Positions 52,229 through 64,000 of a stretch of 64,000 nucleotides of DNA are shown in pieces. Below the pieces are notes generated by a model that was not told the DNA's origin, ran no database searches, and saw only the letters and a program-made list of their open reading frames with translations. Where the stretch lies: contig JAHJEG010000017.1 in the NCBI GenBank assembly GCA_018825665.1, positions 87,511-151,510 on the forward strand. Reading direction: 5' to 3'. How positions within the stretch are numbered: the first letter of the stretch is position 1; the number at the start of each line of letters is the position of its first letter. A program made the translations under genes and the position numbers. The stretch comes from a bacterium (GTDB lineage Bacteria; Campylobacterota; Campylobacteria; Campylobacterales; Sulfurimonadaceae).

Positions 52229-52876
52229 TTATTTTTGAATCCCGTTCAAAATCGGTACAAAATCACATGTCTCAAGTTCAGTCTTTTCTATAGATGCGCC
52301 GTTCTTTTTAAAACGGGTTATTATTTGTTTGTTATCTTTTTCCATAGGTGCCACCAAGATTCCGCCATCACGAAGCTGGTCAAAGAGCTTTTGCGGTATC
52401 TCTTTTGCGGATGCGGAAAAAAGGATTCTGTCATAGGGCGCATACTGTATCCATCCGTTTTGTCCATCATCCGTTCTGGTGTGGATATTGCTCAAACTTT
52501 GTTCACGAAATCTCATTTTTGCTTCAAGCATCAAGGATTCTATACGTTCTATTGTAAAAACTCCGCGAAAGATGTGTGAAAGTACAGCAGCCTGATATCC
52601 GCTGCCGCAACCCACTTCAAGCACTCTGTCTGCCCCTTTTGGTTCAAGGTATTGCGTCATCTTTGCGACTGTCAGCGGTGAACTTATCCACTGCGATGAA
52701 CCCATAGGCAAAGCATCAAGCTTATAGGCATTATGCTTAAATCCGGTTGGGACAAAGGCCTCTCTGTTTGTCGAAGCAATTGCATTTTTCACCTCATCGC
52801 TGAGCGAAAACTTCTGATGACACTCTTCTGCCAAACGAGCTGTTTTTGTAGCTGTTATTCTATCCAATTCCAACAT
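52229..52876 (-). CDS. pcm: Protein-L-isoaspartate O-methyltransferase
   Basis: A 215-residue SAM-dependent repair enzyme that methylates damaged isoaspartyl residues. The SAM loop VLEVGCGSGYQAAVL near residue 87 and the Pcm-specific start region (AFVPTGFKHNAYKLDALPMGSSQWIS) are clear. It overlaps the preceding amidohydrolase gene by 17 bases. Confidence 0.93.
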   Translation of the reverse strand: MLELDRITATKTARLAEECHQKFSLSDEVKNAIASTNREAFVPTGFKHNAYKLDALPMGSSQWISSPLTVAKMTQYLEPKGADRVLEVGCGSGYQAAVLSHIFRGVFTIERIESLMLEAKMRFREQSLSNIHTRTDDGQNGWIQYAPYDRILFSASAKEIPQKLFDQLRDGGILVAPMEKDNKQIITRFKKNGASIEKTELETCDFVPILNGIQK

Positions 52877-53585
52877 CCATATATCGACGCATTAATGCTA
52901 TCTCTTTTTTATTGTATTCAAGCTCTAAGCAAGGCGTATTCCCATTACGAAGCACCTCTGCGTTTGGAGTTATTATCCCGCTCATTTTTGTGCACTCTTC
53001 ATTTAAACTATCACTCGCTATCACGTAACACTGGTTTAAAATAGCCAGAGCCTGCGTCAAAGTTTTAAAGTGCTCTGTGCGTAAAACGCCCCACCATGAT
53101 GGAACCGCTATAATATCTGCGCCTTCAAGCTGCTTCCACAGATCCTTGAACCTGAGTTCAAAACAGATAAGTATTCCTATCTTTATTCCCTCAATTTCTA
53201 TGATTTCCACATGCCGGGTTTCTCCCTCTGCAAAATACTCATGCTCAAAGCCGAATCGGAATAATTTTGCCTTGGCTCTTTCATGGACTATCGTACCCTT
53301 ATGAAAAACCTTGACCATGTTAAAGACTTCATCGCCTATTTTTTCCACGATTGTGAGTATGATAATCTTATTTGTCGAGACCTTTTTAATCTCTTGTACG
53401 GCATGTGGAGCAAAGGCCAGGACCTCATCCCATCGGGCATAATCAAAACCGCTCAAACAAACTTCCGGAGCAACGATAAGAGATTTGTTTGGTGTTTGTT
53501 TTATGAGTGTTAGAAGAGTTTGCAGGTTAGTGTTATAATCATGAAGCGTCTCAAAAGCGAGAGAGCAGAGTGTATATCCGCTCAT
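52860..53585 (-). CDS. Carbon-nitrogen hydrolase (nitrilase superfamily)
   Basis: A 241-residue amidase-type enzyme with the expected triad: Glu41 in APEVCLSG, Lys107 in KAKLFRFG, and Cys141 in GILICFELRF. It is most like the omega-amidase/YafV branch, but the substrate is not fixed. It starts four bases after nrdB and overlaps pcm, a compact order I have seen in related genomes. Two copies of the GGCATGTGG word (53207 and 53400) are read as HVE and PHA. Confidence 0.88.
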   Translation of the reverse strand: MSGYTLCSLAFETLHDYNTNLQTLLTLIKQTPNKSLIVAPEVCLSGFDYARWDEVLAFAPHAVQEIKKVSTNKIIILTIVEKIGDEVFNMVKVFHKGTIVHERAKAKLFRFGFEHEYFAEGETRHVEIIEIEGIKIGILICFELRFKDLWKQLEGADIIAVPSWWGVLRTEHFKTLTQALAILNQCYVIASDSLNEECTKMSGIITPNAEVLRNGNTPCLELEYNKKEIALMRRYMDVGIG

Positions 53586-53588
53586 ATG

Positions 53589-54611
53589 CTAAAAGTCATC
53601 ACCAAAACTCAGACTTCCTTTTGAATAGTTTGTTACTGTTCCTTCAAAAAAGTTTGTTTTTTGATCATTGAACTTTGCAAAATCATTGACCCACTTGATA
53701 GGATTGCTGACATTGTAAATTTTTTCAAATCCCACGGAAGTCAGTCTGTCATCCGCCAGATACTGTATATACTGCTCAACGATACTGTCCGTTAAACCCA
53801 AGATTTGACCCTGCGTAATATACTTGCCCCATTCTACTTCAAGTTTTACCGCCTGCTTGAACATCTCGATCACTTCTGCTTTTAGTTTATCACTAAACAG
53901 ATCTGCTCTTTCCTTGCGAAGCGTGTTTATAAGATTTTGAAAAAGAACAAGGTGTGTCACCTCATCTCTTTGAATAAACCGTATCATCTGTGCGGAGCCA
54001 AGCATCTTTCCTGAACGAGCCAAAGTATAGATATAGGTAAATCCGCTGTAGAAATAGATACCCTCTAAAATCTGGTTTGCGAAACACGCTTTTATGAAGT
54101 TGTATTCTGAAGGATTTTTAGCAAGTTCCTGATACACGGCCGCGATAGAATCATTTTTGGTCTTTAGCATCATATCCCTGCGCCAAAGATCATAGATTTC
54201 CGCCGAGTTGGTTGAGATACTGTCAACCATAACCGCATAACTTTGTGAATGAAGAGCTTCTTCGAAACTCTGTCTCACCAAAATAAGATTAATCTCAGGA
54301 GCAGTAACATAAGGATTTATATTATCTATAAGATTGTTCGTTTGCAGTGAATCCATAAAGATAAGCTGAGAAAGAGCCTTGTCATAAGCTTTTTTTTCAG
54401 CTTCTGTAAGGTTTTTGTAATCATTCACATCTCTGGTCATATCAACTTCTTTTGGAAACCATGTATTGTTTAACATCATCTCCCAAAGATTGTATGCCCA
54501 CTGATATTTAATATTGTTTAATTCAAAAATACCTGTCGGATTACCGCCAAAAACTCTTCTGTCATTTACGTTCTCATTAGAGTTTGGGTTGTAGATCTCT
54601 TTTCTTTTCAT
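53589..54611 (-). CDS. nrdB: Ribonucleotide reductase small subunit NrdB
   Basis: A 340-residue class Ia beta subunit housing the di-iron tyrosyl radical. Metal ligands appear as Asp in FMDSLQT, Glu/His in EEALHSQSY, Glu in [10 protein letters not shown] and Glu/His in RDEVTHLVL. The radical Tyr is the last residue of EALHSQSY. Being oxygen-dependent, it suits a microaerobic organism. nrdA is not adjacent. Confidence 0.95.
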   Translation of the reverse strand: MKRKEIYNPNSNENVNDRRVFGGNPTGIFELNNIKYQWAYNLWEMMLNNTWFPKEVDMTRDVNDYKNLTEAEKKAYDKALSQLIFMDSLQTNNLIDNINPYVTAPEINLILVRQSFEEALHSQSYAVMVDSISTNSAEIYDLWRRDMMLKTKNDSIAAVYQELAKNPSEYNFIKACFANQILEGIYFYSGFTYIYTLARSGKMLGSAQMIRFIQRDEVTHLVLFQNLINTLRKERADLFSDKLKAEVIEMFKQAVKLEVEWGKYITQGQILGLTDSIVEQYIQYLADDRLTSVGFEKIYNVSNPIKWVNDFAKFNDQKTNFFEGTVTNYSKGSLSFGDDF

Positions 54612-54743
54612 AACTTGCTCCGAAATTATATAATTTATGATTATAGCGGTGTAGTGTTTAAATACAAATCAATTTTAATAAGATAGTACTGTTAAAATCA
54701 AGTATGCAAATGTAAGTAATTTATTGAGATTGGATAGAGAGGA

Positions 54744-54771
54744 TTTCAAAGCGCCAAAAGGCGCATTGAAA
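54744..54771 (-). terminator. Hairpin after typA
   Basis: TTTCAA-A-GCGCC / GGCGC-A-TTGAAA form an 11-bp stem with one A-A mismatch and a 4-base loop, just after the typA stop on the minus strand. No long T-run follows. Confidence 0.55.
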
Positions 54772-54777
54772 GTGTTA

Positions 54778-56580
54778 TTACTTGCGAGAGTGTCTTTTTC
54801 TCTCATTTTCTGTTAAGAATTTTTTACGGATACGAATGCTCTTAGGAGTAACTTCAAGAAGTTCATCATCCTCTATCCACTCTAAAGCACGCTCTAATGA
54901 CATGTTACGAAATGGAATAAGTTTGATAGCCTCATCTGCGCCCGAACTACGAACGTTTGATTGTGCTTTACCTTTAATCGGATTAACAACCAGGTCATTT
55001 GAACGAGAGTGCTCACCGATAATCATCCCTTCATAAACCTTAGTTTGCGGTCCTATGAAAAGCACACCGCGATCTTGGATATTAAACAGTGAAAACGCAA
55101 GAGTCTCACCATTTTCCATAGATGTAAGCGCACCGTAAGATCTTGATTCAACAGAACCTGAATATGGACGGAACTCCAAGAAAGAGTGATTCATTACACC
55201 CTCACCTTTAGTATCAGTTAAAAATTGTCCTCTAAATCCGATAAGTGCACGAGCCGGAATTTCAAACTCAATTCTTTGGAAACCTTGACCCATTGGAACC
55301 ATTGCTTTCATCTCTGCTTTTCTTTTACCAAGCTTTTCAATTACTGAACCGCTGAATTCTTCAGGAACATCAATTACCAAATGCTCAAACGGTTCACATT
55401 TAACACCTTCAATTTCTCTAACGATAACTTCCGGACGGCTCACACCAAATTCGAAGTTTTCACGACGCATATTTTCCGCAAGTACGGTAATCTGTAACTC
55501 GCCACGTCCCGAAACTTTAAATTTACCCTCACCGACTACCTCAAGCTTCATTGCAACGTTTGTTGTCATCTCAGCTTCAAGACGGTCTTTTAGTTTATTT
55601 GAAGTAACGTGCTTACCCTCTTGGCCGGCAAGCGGTGAATCATTTACAGAAAACACAACTGTTAAAGTAGGTTCTTCGATGTGCATTGGATCAAGCGGCA
55701 TCGGATTTTTAGGATCACATACAGTATCTCCGACATCAACAGTCTCAAGACCTGCAAAAGCAACGATATCACCGGCTTCAGCTTCTTCAATTTCCATACG
55801 GTTAAGACCATGGAATCCGATAAGTTTCGTGATTCTTCCCTTAGTCAGTTCCCCATCAGCTTTTGCAAGCATAACGGTGTCACCTTTTCTGATAACACCG
55901 TTGAAAATACGGGAAATTCCTATCTTACCGACATAGTTGTCATAATCAAGCGTGAATACTTGTGCCTGTGTAGGATTTTCTTTATCTCCCTCTGGCTCAG
56001 GTACATGCTCTAGGATAGTTTCAAAAATACATTGAAAATCACCACCCTCTTCACTCATGTCAAGTTTCGCGATACCATCACGGGCTGCTGCGTAAATAAT
56101 TGGAAAATCTTGTTGATCGTCTGTCGCGCCCATTGCTGCAAAAAGGTCAAACATTTCATCAACAACACGCTCCGGATCAGCAGAAGGTTTATCAATCTTG
56201 TTAATAACGACAATTGGTTTTTTCCCAAGTGCCAACATTTTTTTAACAACAAATTTAGTTTGAGGCATAACACCCTCATACGCATCCACAAGAACCAAAA
56301 CACCATCAACCATTTTTAATACACGTTCAACTTCACCACCAAAATCGGCGTGACCCGGAGTGTCAATAATGTTAATTTTGTAGTCTTTATAACGGATAGC
56401 CGTATTTTTGGAAAGAATCGTAATACCACGCTCTTTTTCTAAATCATTACTATCCATGGCTCTTTCGTCATGATGCTCATGAGCACCGTATGTTCCTGAC
56501 TGCTCTAGTAGTCCATCAACCAATGTAGTTTTACCGTGGTCAACGTGTGCAATAACTGCAATATTTCTAATCTTTTGCAA
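54778..56580 (-). CDS. typA: GTP-binding protein TypA/BipA
   Basis: A 600-residue translational GTPase involved in ribosome assembly and stress adaptation. G motifs are intact: AHVDHGKTT (G1), a switch region with RGITI (G2), DTPGHADF (G3) and NKIDKPSA (G4). Domain order follows EF-G without domain IV, with a TypA-specific C-terminal domain. It stands alone on the minus strand. Confidence 0.97.
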   Translation of the reverse strand: MQKIRNIAVIAHVDHGKTTLVDGLLEQSGTYGAHEHHDERAMDSNDLEKERGITILSKNTAIRYKDYKINIIDTPGHADFGGEVERVLKMVDGVLVLVDAYEGVMPQTKFVVKKMLALGKKPIVVINKIDKPSADPERVVDEMFDLFAAMGATDDQQDFPIIYAAARDGIAKLDMSEEGGDFQCIFETILEHVPEPEGDKENPTQAQVFTLDYDNYVGKIGISRIFNGVIRKGDTVMLAKADGELTKGRITKLIGFHGLNRMEIEEAEAGDIVAFAGLETVDVGDTVCDPKNPMPLDPMHIEEPTLTVVFSVNDSPLAGQEGKHVTSNKLKDRLEAEMTTNVAMKLEVVGEGKFKVSGRGELQITVLAENMRRENFEFGVSRPEVIVREIEGVKCEPFEHLVIDVPEEFSGSVIEKLGKRKAEMKAMVPMGQGFQRIEFEIPARALIGFRGQFLTDTKGEGVMNHSFLEFRPYSGSVESRSYGALTSMENGETLAFSLFNIQDRGVLFIGPQTKVYEGMIIGEHSRSNDLVVNPIKGKAQSNVRSSGADEAIKLIPFRNMSLERALEWIEDDELLEVTPKSIRIRKKFLTENERKRHSRK

Positions 56581-56813
56581 GTGGGTTCCTTTTTGAGTTT
56601 CTTAAATTATGAAACTTAGGGTAAAAATTTTCGCGATTATAGCTAAATAAATATTATAAGTGTGTAAAAGTAACACAAAATTTTATCTCTTACTTGCTAA
56701 TTTAAGCATTTTATTATTAAACTGTCTGATTAAATAATTTACTCTCTTTTATTTATCAAACTAAATATAGAAAATTGTTTTTTGTATTAATAAACTAAAA
56801 TCAGAGAAAAAGT

Positions 56814-58238
56814 ATGATTAAAATTGATTATCCAAATATATTAGATGAAATATTCTATAAAATGCAAAGTTTACACGCCAAACCAATAATTATTGGCGGA
56901 TATATCAGAGACAATATTTTACAATTTTACTCAAAAGGGCAGGATTATTCTCAAAAATCTGGCTCCAGCAAAGATATTGATATTGAAGTGTACGGTCTCT
57001 CATCCTTTAGTGAACTTGAAGACATCTTAAAAGAGTTTGGAAAAATCAACACAGTCGGCAAAAGCTTCGGGGTCTGCAAACTGAATATTGAAAATATGGA
57101 TCTTGATTTCAGTTTACCCAGACTTGATAATCATATTTCGGCTGGGCATCGTGGATTTGAAATATCACTGAAGCCGGATTTAGATTTTAAAAGTGCCATA
57201 CAAAGAAGAGATTTTACGATAAATGCCATTGGTTTTGATGTGCTTGAAAAGAAGATTATAGATCCATATAACGGGATAAGTGATTTAAAGAACAAAATTT
57301 TAAAAGCCGTAGACAAAACAACATTTGTCGAAGATCCTCTTCGTATCTTACGGGCTGTGCAGTTTTGTGCCAGATTTGATTTGGATATGGATGAAGAACT
57401 CAAGACACTTTGCCGCGAGATGATAGAATCAGATCTTTTGGTAACACTCTCCAAAGAAAGAATTTTTGAAGAGATTAAAAAACTTCTTTTAAAGTCAAAC
57501 ACACCCTCTGTTGGATTTGAGATATTAAGACAACTGGGTGCTTTAAAGTATTTTCCCGAACTAGAAGCAATCATTGGCGTGCAGCAAAATCCCGTATACC
57601 ATCCCGAGGGAGATGTTTGGACCCACACTATGCTCACTCTTGATGCAATGACAAGACTAAAAACAGACGATGACAAGACTAATCTGGTTTTAATGCTGGC
57701 AGCACTTTGTCATGATTTTGGAAAGGCCGTGACCACAAAAGAAAAAATGGGTGTCATTACATCCATCTCCCACGAGACTGCGGGATTGATTCCTGCAAAA
57801 AATTTCATCAGACGACTTAGCAATCAAAATGAACTGATAGAGCGTGTCCTTCCCCTGATACAGTACCATCTAATGGTAACGCAGCTGTATGAGCAAAAAT
57901 CAAAAGATTCAGCCCTGTTGAGACTTGCAACAAAGGTGAATATGCAAGAGCTTTTATTGCTCAGCAGAGCAGATTTTTTGGGCAGAACGACAGAAGAATC
58001 AAAAAGCGGCGTCTACAAGGCAGGAGATGCTATACAAAAAAGGGTAAAGAACCTGGATATTTTACATAAAAAAGTTCCGCCGCTTTTACAGGGAAGAGAT
58101 ATTATGGCATGTGGAATTTCACCATCAAAAGAGTTTTCAAAGATTCTGGACTCTGCCTATGAAGCTCAGATGGATGGCATTTTTAACAGCTATGAAGAGG
58201 GGATGATTTGGCTAAAGAACTTTTTATTCGCCGAGTAG
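56814..58238 (+). CDS. cca: CCA tRNA nucleotidyltransferase with HD domain
   Basis: A 474-residue class II nucleotidyltransferase that adds or repairs the 3' CCA end of tRNA, or a poly(A) polymerase relative. The head has IIGGYIRDNIL and the catalytic DIDIEVYG pair; RRDFTINAIGFD and EDPLRILRAVQFCARF are the flexible loop and neck. A C-terminal HD domain (LCHDFGKA) suggests phosphohydrolase activity. GGCATGTGG at 58106 encodes ACG. It overlaps the convergent gene by 15 bases. Confidence 0.92.
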   Translation: MIKIDYPNILDEIFYKMQSLHAKPIIIGGYIRDNILQFYSKGQDYSQKSGSSKDIDIEVYGLSSFSELEDILKEFGKINTVGKSFGVCKLNIENMDLDFSLPRLDNHISAGHRGFEISLKPDLDFKSAIQRRDFTINAIGFDVLEKKIIDPYNGISDLKNKILKAVDKTTFVEDPLRILRAVQFCARFDLDMDEELKTLCREMIESDLLVTLSKERIFEEIKKLLLKSNTPSVGFEILRQLGALKYFPELEAIIGVQQNPVYHPEGDVWTHTMLTLDAMTRLKTDDDKTNLVLMLAALCHDFGKAVTTKEKMGVITSISHETAGLIPAKNFIRRLSNQNELIERVLPLIQYHLMVTQLYEQKSKDSALLRLATKVNMQELLLLSRADFLGRTTEESKSGVYKAGDAIQKRVKNLDILHKKVPPLLQGRDIMACGISPSKEFSKILDSAYEAQMDGIFNSYEEGMIWLKNFLFAE

Positions 58239-58673
58239 ATTCATTTTTCTCTTAAATTCTGATATCCCTTCAATGTTGCCGATTGCTTTTTCCAGAGCCT
58301 CTTTTAATTTTGATCCGTAAATCTGTTTATTTTTTTCATCAAAACCACGTATTATCTCACTGTAGACTTCAATAAACTCTTGTATCTTTTCTACTGCGAC
58401 AACCGTTATTTTTTTGTTTGAAGCTATATTTATAAGCAAATCAAAGCTTTTTTTGATTTTGCTGTCCATATCATCGGCTTCTATATATCTTTTGGAGGTT
58501 TTTTCATTTTTATCTATCAGTCTGTTTAGAACTTCGATAAGACCCTCTTCTGTTATCTCATTTTTGTTATTAACAAAAAGGCGCATATCCGTTAAATTCA
58601 TTTTTGAAACTTTTTCTATAAGATTTTTATCTGATGATGCATCTTTCTTTTTACCTAGGATATTTGAAAACAT
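58224..58673 (-). CDS. Helical hypothetical protein downstream of queF
   Basis: A 149-residue, highly charged, mostly helical protein with no cysteine and no membrane segment. Family unknown. It follows queF by 15 bases and is the last gene of the dnaN-gyrB-queF direction. Its 3' end overlaps the cca stop by 15 bases. Confidence 0.62.
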   Translation of the reverse strand: MFSNILGKKKDASSDKNLIEKVSKMNLTDMRLFVNNKNEITEEGLIEVLNRLIDKNEKTSKRYIEADDMDSKIKKSFDLLINIASNKKITVVAVEKIQEFIEVYSEIIRGFDEKNKQIYGSKLKEALEKAIGNIEGISEFKRKMNLLGE

Positions 58674-58688
58674 AACAAGCCCTTTAGA

Positions 58689-59066
58689 CTAAAGTTTGGT
58701 ACTGTCGATCTCTATGACTGTATGTACGTTCCCTCTTGGATTATAATCCGCTACTATTTTCATATATTTTGGTTTTAGCTTTCTTTCCAAAACATCATAT
58801 ATCTCGTTTGCGGAATTTTCATGTGAGATGTGTCTGTCTCTAAAAGAGTTGATATATAATTTAATAGCCTTTAATTCCACCACCAATTCATCAGGTGTAT
58901 ATTCCAGATAAATAGTTGCATAATCGGGATAGCCGCTTCTTGGGCATAAACAGGAAAACTCGGGAAGAGTCATTTTTATAAGATAGTTTCTTTTATGTTC
59001 GTTTGGCCAAATTTCCAAATCTTTTTCAACATCAAACTCGTTTACTATTTTTTCACCGTATTTCAT
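58689..59066 (-). CDS. queF: PreQ1 synthase (7-cyano-7-deazaguanine reductase) QueF
   Basis: A 125-residue NADPH-dependent nitrile reductase of the short (YkvM) type in queuosine tRNA modification. The covalent Cys sits in LCPRSGYPD, and LELKAIKLYINSFRD followed by HENS carries the QueF-specific Glu/Ser/His segment (read here as VELKAIKLYINSFRDRHISHE). ATG 59066 has AGGA seven bases upstream and is preferred to a start at 59096. Confidence 0.94.
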   Translation of the reverse strand: MKYGEKIVNEFDVEKDLEIWPNEHKRNYLIKMTLPEFSCLCPRSGYPDYATIYLEYTPDELVVELKAIKLYINSFRDRHISHENSANEIYDVLERKLKPKYMKIVADYNPRGNVHTVIEIDSTKL

Positions 59067-59109
59067 TTCTTTTCCTTTTTTTGTGCTAAATACCAAGGCC
59101 TAAGCAGGG

Positions 59110-60516
59110 TCAACTTTCATAAATTTTTTCTAATGGAGCTAAATATTTACCCTGTAAATAATCAATTTTTATCTCTTTTGCCAACATTTTTATCTCTTCA
59201 TCTTCAAGCATTTTTATCCAAGATTTTACGCCGCTGCTGTGTGCAATAAGATTAAAACCGCTAATTATACTATTATATTTAATTTTTTTAATCTCTTTGG
59301 TATACAATGGATCAAACCTTACGCAGTCTATTTCCAAATCTCTTAAATATAAGAAACTTGTTTCTACTGCACCCAGTCTGTCAATGGTTATTAAGATTCC
59401 CTGATCTTTAAGTGATTGTAGTAAAGAGTTGTATCTTTGAATTTGCGGGTAATATTCAGATTCGCTAAGTATAAACATTATCCTGTTTTTTGCATGCTTA
59501 TTATTGGCAAGCAATTCTTTTACTTTTTCATAAAAAACTTTATTTCTTAAAGAGGTGGGAGAAATACTTACGGCAAATATCTCATTGGAGTTTTTCATAC
59601 AGTTATAAATAATCATCTCCAAGATTATCATGTCAAAGTCAAGCATGAGCCCTAGTTTGTTAATAACTTTCAGATAACTTTTTTGATGTATCAGTTTTCC
59701 ATCCGGTGCTTTTAATTTGATAAAACACTCTTTTAAAACGCTGTTAGTATCCTCAAAAACATCCTGGGACATAATTATAAATTTTCTTTGTTTTATAGCA
59801 TTTATAACAAAACCTTCCAGTTCGCTGGGGTTCATATCTTTGTGTACAGATTGAATTTTTGAATTTTTCTGTATATCTTGCAATTCAAATAATTTTTCTA
59901 TGAGGTATTCAAGTTCATTTGAAAATGATGTATCAATAATAGAACCTGATATTTTCACCTCTATCTCATTCACCTTGAAATCATCGCATTTTAAAAACAT
60001 AAGTTCTAAGAGAGTGTTATATTCACCCTTAAAACCCTTAAGACCAAGTACAAAATCACCCCCTTTGATATGTCCGATGGGAAAATTGTTCATGCCGTTT
60101 TCTACCAGATACTCACTTACCCATTTGGCGACGTGCAGTATTGTTTTATCGCCGTTTTTTATTCCGTAAAGATTATTAATATCATTGAGGTTATCTATAG
60201 TGATAAGGACCAGTGTGTATTCTTTTTCTCTTTTAATCTCATTTTTCAGATAAGAGTATAAATATTCTCTTGTAAATGTTTTTGACACTTCATCCGTTAT
60301 TTTTACATCAAAGCCATTATAGATAAGATAAAAAATAAAATATATGCTAAAGGCTAAAAGTAAAACAGATTCTATATAAAAAGATATATGTAAATTTTCA
60401 TAGGTACTAATTAAAGTGTTTGAAATGAGAGCAATAACTAAAGCAAAGATGGGAAGTCCCATTCTAAGTGCTAACTTAAAACGGTATTCTCTCTCTTTGG
60501 CATGTGGAAGCAGCAT
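59110..60516 (-). CDS. Membrane GGDEF-EAL protein with both active sites lost
   Basis: A 468-residue protein with two membrane helices (about 17-35 and 45-66) and no periplasmic sensor domain. The GGDEF region has GGDF only (KGGDFVLG) and lacks the usual inhibitory and metal residues. The EAL region lacks the EAL motif (KECFIKLK instead) and has DRLGAVETSF where active enzymes have DDFGTG. It is probably a c-di-GMP or protein-binding adaptor, not an enzyme. It starts six bases after gyrB, an odd place for such a protein. Confidence 0.85.
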   Translation of the reverse strand: MLLPHAKEREYRFKLALRMGLPIFALVIALISNTLISTYENLHISFYIESVLLLAFSIYFIFYLIYNGFDVKITDEVSKTFTREYLYSYLKNEIKREKEYTLVLITIDNLNDINNLYGIKNGDKTILHVAKWVSEYLVENGMNNFPIGHIKGGDFVLGLKGFKGEYNTLLELMFLKCDDFKVNEIEVKISGSIIDTSFSNELEYLIEKLFELQDIQKNSKIQSVHKDMNPSELEGFVINAIKQRKFIIMSQDVFEDTNSVLKECFIKLKAPDGKLIHQKSYLKVINKLGLMLDFDMIILEMIIYNCMKNSNEIFAVSISPTSLRNKVFYEKVKELLANNKHAKNRIMFILSESEYYPQIQRYNSLLQSLKDQGILITIDRLGAVETSFLYLRDLEIDCVRFDPLYTKEIKKIKYNSIISGFNLIAHSSGVKSWIKMLEDEEIKMLAKEIKIDYLQGKYLAPLEKIYES

Positions 60517-60522
60517 ATATTT

Positions 60523-62835
<2,313 letters not shown>

Positions 62836-62959
62836 TCAACACTCCATAGCCATTTTGGCATAATTGGGGTTATTTTATCAAAATTTTACTAAAAGGAAGT
62901 TTTATGAGGATTTGAGAGTACTAAAATATGGTGTTTTACCCCTGTCAAAAGGAGTAAAA

Positions 62960-64000
62960 TCAAATAACGATAGGCATTACGACTGTTTTGAAATTTTCAT
63001 CGCTTAGAATAAACGGAAGGTTTCCTTCGTTTAAGCCAATTGTAAATTCTGAACTGTTGATAGAGTTTAAGAAGTCTAATAAATATTTACTGTTGATGGC
63101 AATGGTAAAGGGAGTTGAAAAATTTGTGTTAAATCCTATCTCTGTTTTAGCTTCTATATTGTCATCGCTCAAAGATTCAAAAGTTATCAAATCATTTAAA
63201 AAAGTGATTTTTACATCTGTAGATATTGTAGTGATTTGTTTGATGGATTCTATCATCAGGGCTTTTGGAAGCAAAAGAGTATTTGCGACCTCTTTAGGAA
63301 TAATTCTGGAATATTCAGGAAATTTTCCGTTTATGAGTTTTGTAAAAAACGTATACTGTTCAGAATGTATAATGAGATTTGTTTGATCATAATAAAGTTC
63401 AATGTTATCAAAAAACAGTTTTTGAATTTCTACAATCGCTTTTTTAGGAAGTATTATTGAAAGTTCATTGTCGCTGTCATTTGGAATATTTACAACTGCG
63501 AGTCTTCTTGTATCTGTTGATGCAAAATTAATGCTGTTTTGTTTTATATCTATAAGAGCACCGTTTAATTCAAATTTAGGGTTATTTGTATCTATTGCCG
63601 GTGTGATTTTTTTAAGAGATTCTATCAAGGCGTGTGATTCGATTGATATACGAGCTTTTCCTTCATAGCTTGGAAACTCAGGAAACTCTTTATATGCAAA
63701 AGTAGGTAGTTTAAATTTTGAATGGGATTGAGAAATATATAACATATCATTCTTGACTTCCAAGTTTATTTCGCCATCTTTTAATATTCTAACTATGTCT
63801 AAAAATTTTTTACCGTTTGCGGTAACGCTTCCCTCTTGTGTAATGTTGATATTGTCTGTAGTTACAAGAAAGCCTATTTCATAATCAGTAGCTTTTACAG
63901 TCAGTTTAGAATCAGTTACATTTAAAAATACATGAGATGTTATTTGTGAAGTATCTTTCTTTTCTAAAAATGGACCTGCATGAATTAGAATATTTTCAAT
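62960..64000 (-). CDS. dnaN: DNA polymerase III beta clamp DnaN (5' end beyond window)
   Basis: This is the sliding clamp of replication, cut by the right window edge. The frame is open to base 64000; the upstream part reads ...LIHAGPFLEKKDTSQITSHV and then SVTANGKKFLDIVRIL, the normal clamp N-terminal region, so only about ten residues are missing. Later blocks (ESHALIESLKKITPAID and TDTRRLAVVNI) and the C-terminal VVMPIVI ending, like the family's VMPMR/L terminus, confirm it. A TTG at 63763 is internal and not the start. dnaA should lie upstream, beyond 64000. Confidence 0.93.
   Translation of the reverse strand: MENILIHAGPFLEKKDTSQITSHVFLNVTDSKLTVKATDYEIGFLVTTDNINITQEGSVTANGKKFLDIVRILKDGEINLEVKNDMLYISQSHSKFKLPTFAYKEFPEFPSYEGKARISIESHALIESLKKITPAIDTNNPKFELNGALIDIKQNSINFASTDTRRLAVVNIPNDSDNELSIILPKKAIVEIQKLFFDNIELYYDQTNLIIHSEQYTFFTKLINGKFPEYSRIIPKEVANTLLLPKALMIESIKQITTISTDVKITFLNDLITFESLSDDNIEAKTEIGFNTNFSTPFTIAINSKYLLDFLNSINSSEFTIGLNEGNLPFILSDENFKTVVMPIVI

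Noticed and set aside
52680..52690. DnaA-box-like TTATCCACT inside pcm
   Set aside because: Single, imperfect and inside a gene; the origin is expected beyond the right edge near dnaA.
62931..62959. Imperfect hairpin after dnaN as a terminator
   Set aside because: The stem has a mismatch and no T-run; dnaN and gyrB are usually co-transcribed.
63236..63763. Internal TTG 63763 as the dnaN start
   Set aside because: The frame continues upstream to the window edge with conserved clamp sequence.

Overview
The window looks like a chromosomal segment, next to the replication origin, of a free-living denitrifying Campylobacterota (Epsilonproteobacteria) bacterium. It is closest in flavour to Sulfurimonas and its relatives. 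The evidence is the family content: a DUF3972 HTH protein, a two-subunit class-E-like SdhAB, epsilon-type FlgE/FlgD/FliK genes, cytochrome cd1 nitrite reductase with a fused NirDL, and gyrB next to dnaN. No rRNA, tRNA, CRISPR array, insertion sequence or prophage was recognised. Both ends cut through genes: a DUF1538-PII fusion on the left and dnaN on the right, so dnaA and oriC should lie just beyond position 64000.

Layout. 1-4.5 kb: a DUF1538 membrane protein, a zinc-sensing (CZB) diguanylate cyclase, a DUF3972 regulator, YajQ and a tiny Cys-rich exported protein. 4.6-9.5 kb: SdhAB, a DedA-like protein, a 2-hydroxyacid dehydrogenase and PurT. 9.6-13 kb: a substrate-binding lipoprotein coupled to a PAS-GGDEF-EAL enzyme. 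13-19.4 kb: flagellar hook genes (FliK, FlgD, two FlgE-type) with two sigma-54 promoters. 19.4-23.4 kb: siroheme nitrite/sulfite reductase, an MFS transporter and a TrpD-like protein, probably nitrogen assimilation. 23.5-29.4 kb: a nitrosative/anaerobic stress block (DUF2249, heme-copper-oxidase-like membrane protein, DUF59, Crp/Fnr regulator, diheme peroxidase, Sel1 protein, small exported proteins). 29.4-40.2 kb: the denitrification core, with heme d1 synthesis (NirE, NirF, NirJ, NirDL, CysG-N), NirC, NirS and NorCB, plus several uncharacterised small membrane proteins. 40.2-64 kb: housekeeping genes (PP-loop ATPase, dnaG, rpsU, dgt, rhlE, thyX, pcm, nrdB, typA, cca, queF, gyrB, dnaN).

How the parts fit. 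Six FNR/NNR-type palindromes (TTGAN-N4-NTCAN) lie in front of the nitrogen-oxide genes and around the Crp/Fnr gene. Four of them are about 38-43 bases upstream of a predicted start site. This suggests one local regulator drives NirS/NorCB, heme d1 synthesis and the stress block. The Crp/Fnr gene has a long leader with a 13-codon ORF and a large potential hairpin.

The strongest unexplained signal is a short DNA word, GGCATGTGGAA (reverse TTCCACATGCC). Its 9-base core occurs 20 times by hand count, plus five GGCATGTGCA copies, where about 0.2 would be expected by chance. Copies occur equally on both strands. Within genes they are read as at least four different peptides (PHA, ACG, HVE/HVG, STC). 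Between genes they form two 12-bp-stem/10-base-loop hairpins and a six-copy tandem array. The pattern resembles a DNA uptake or other genome-wide recognition sequence, which I do not know to be described for this group.
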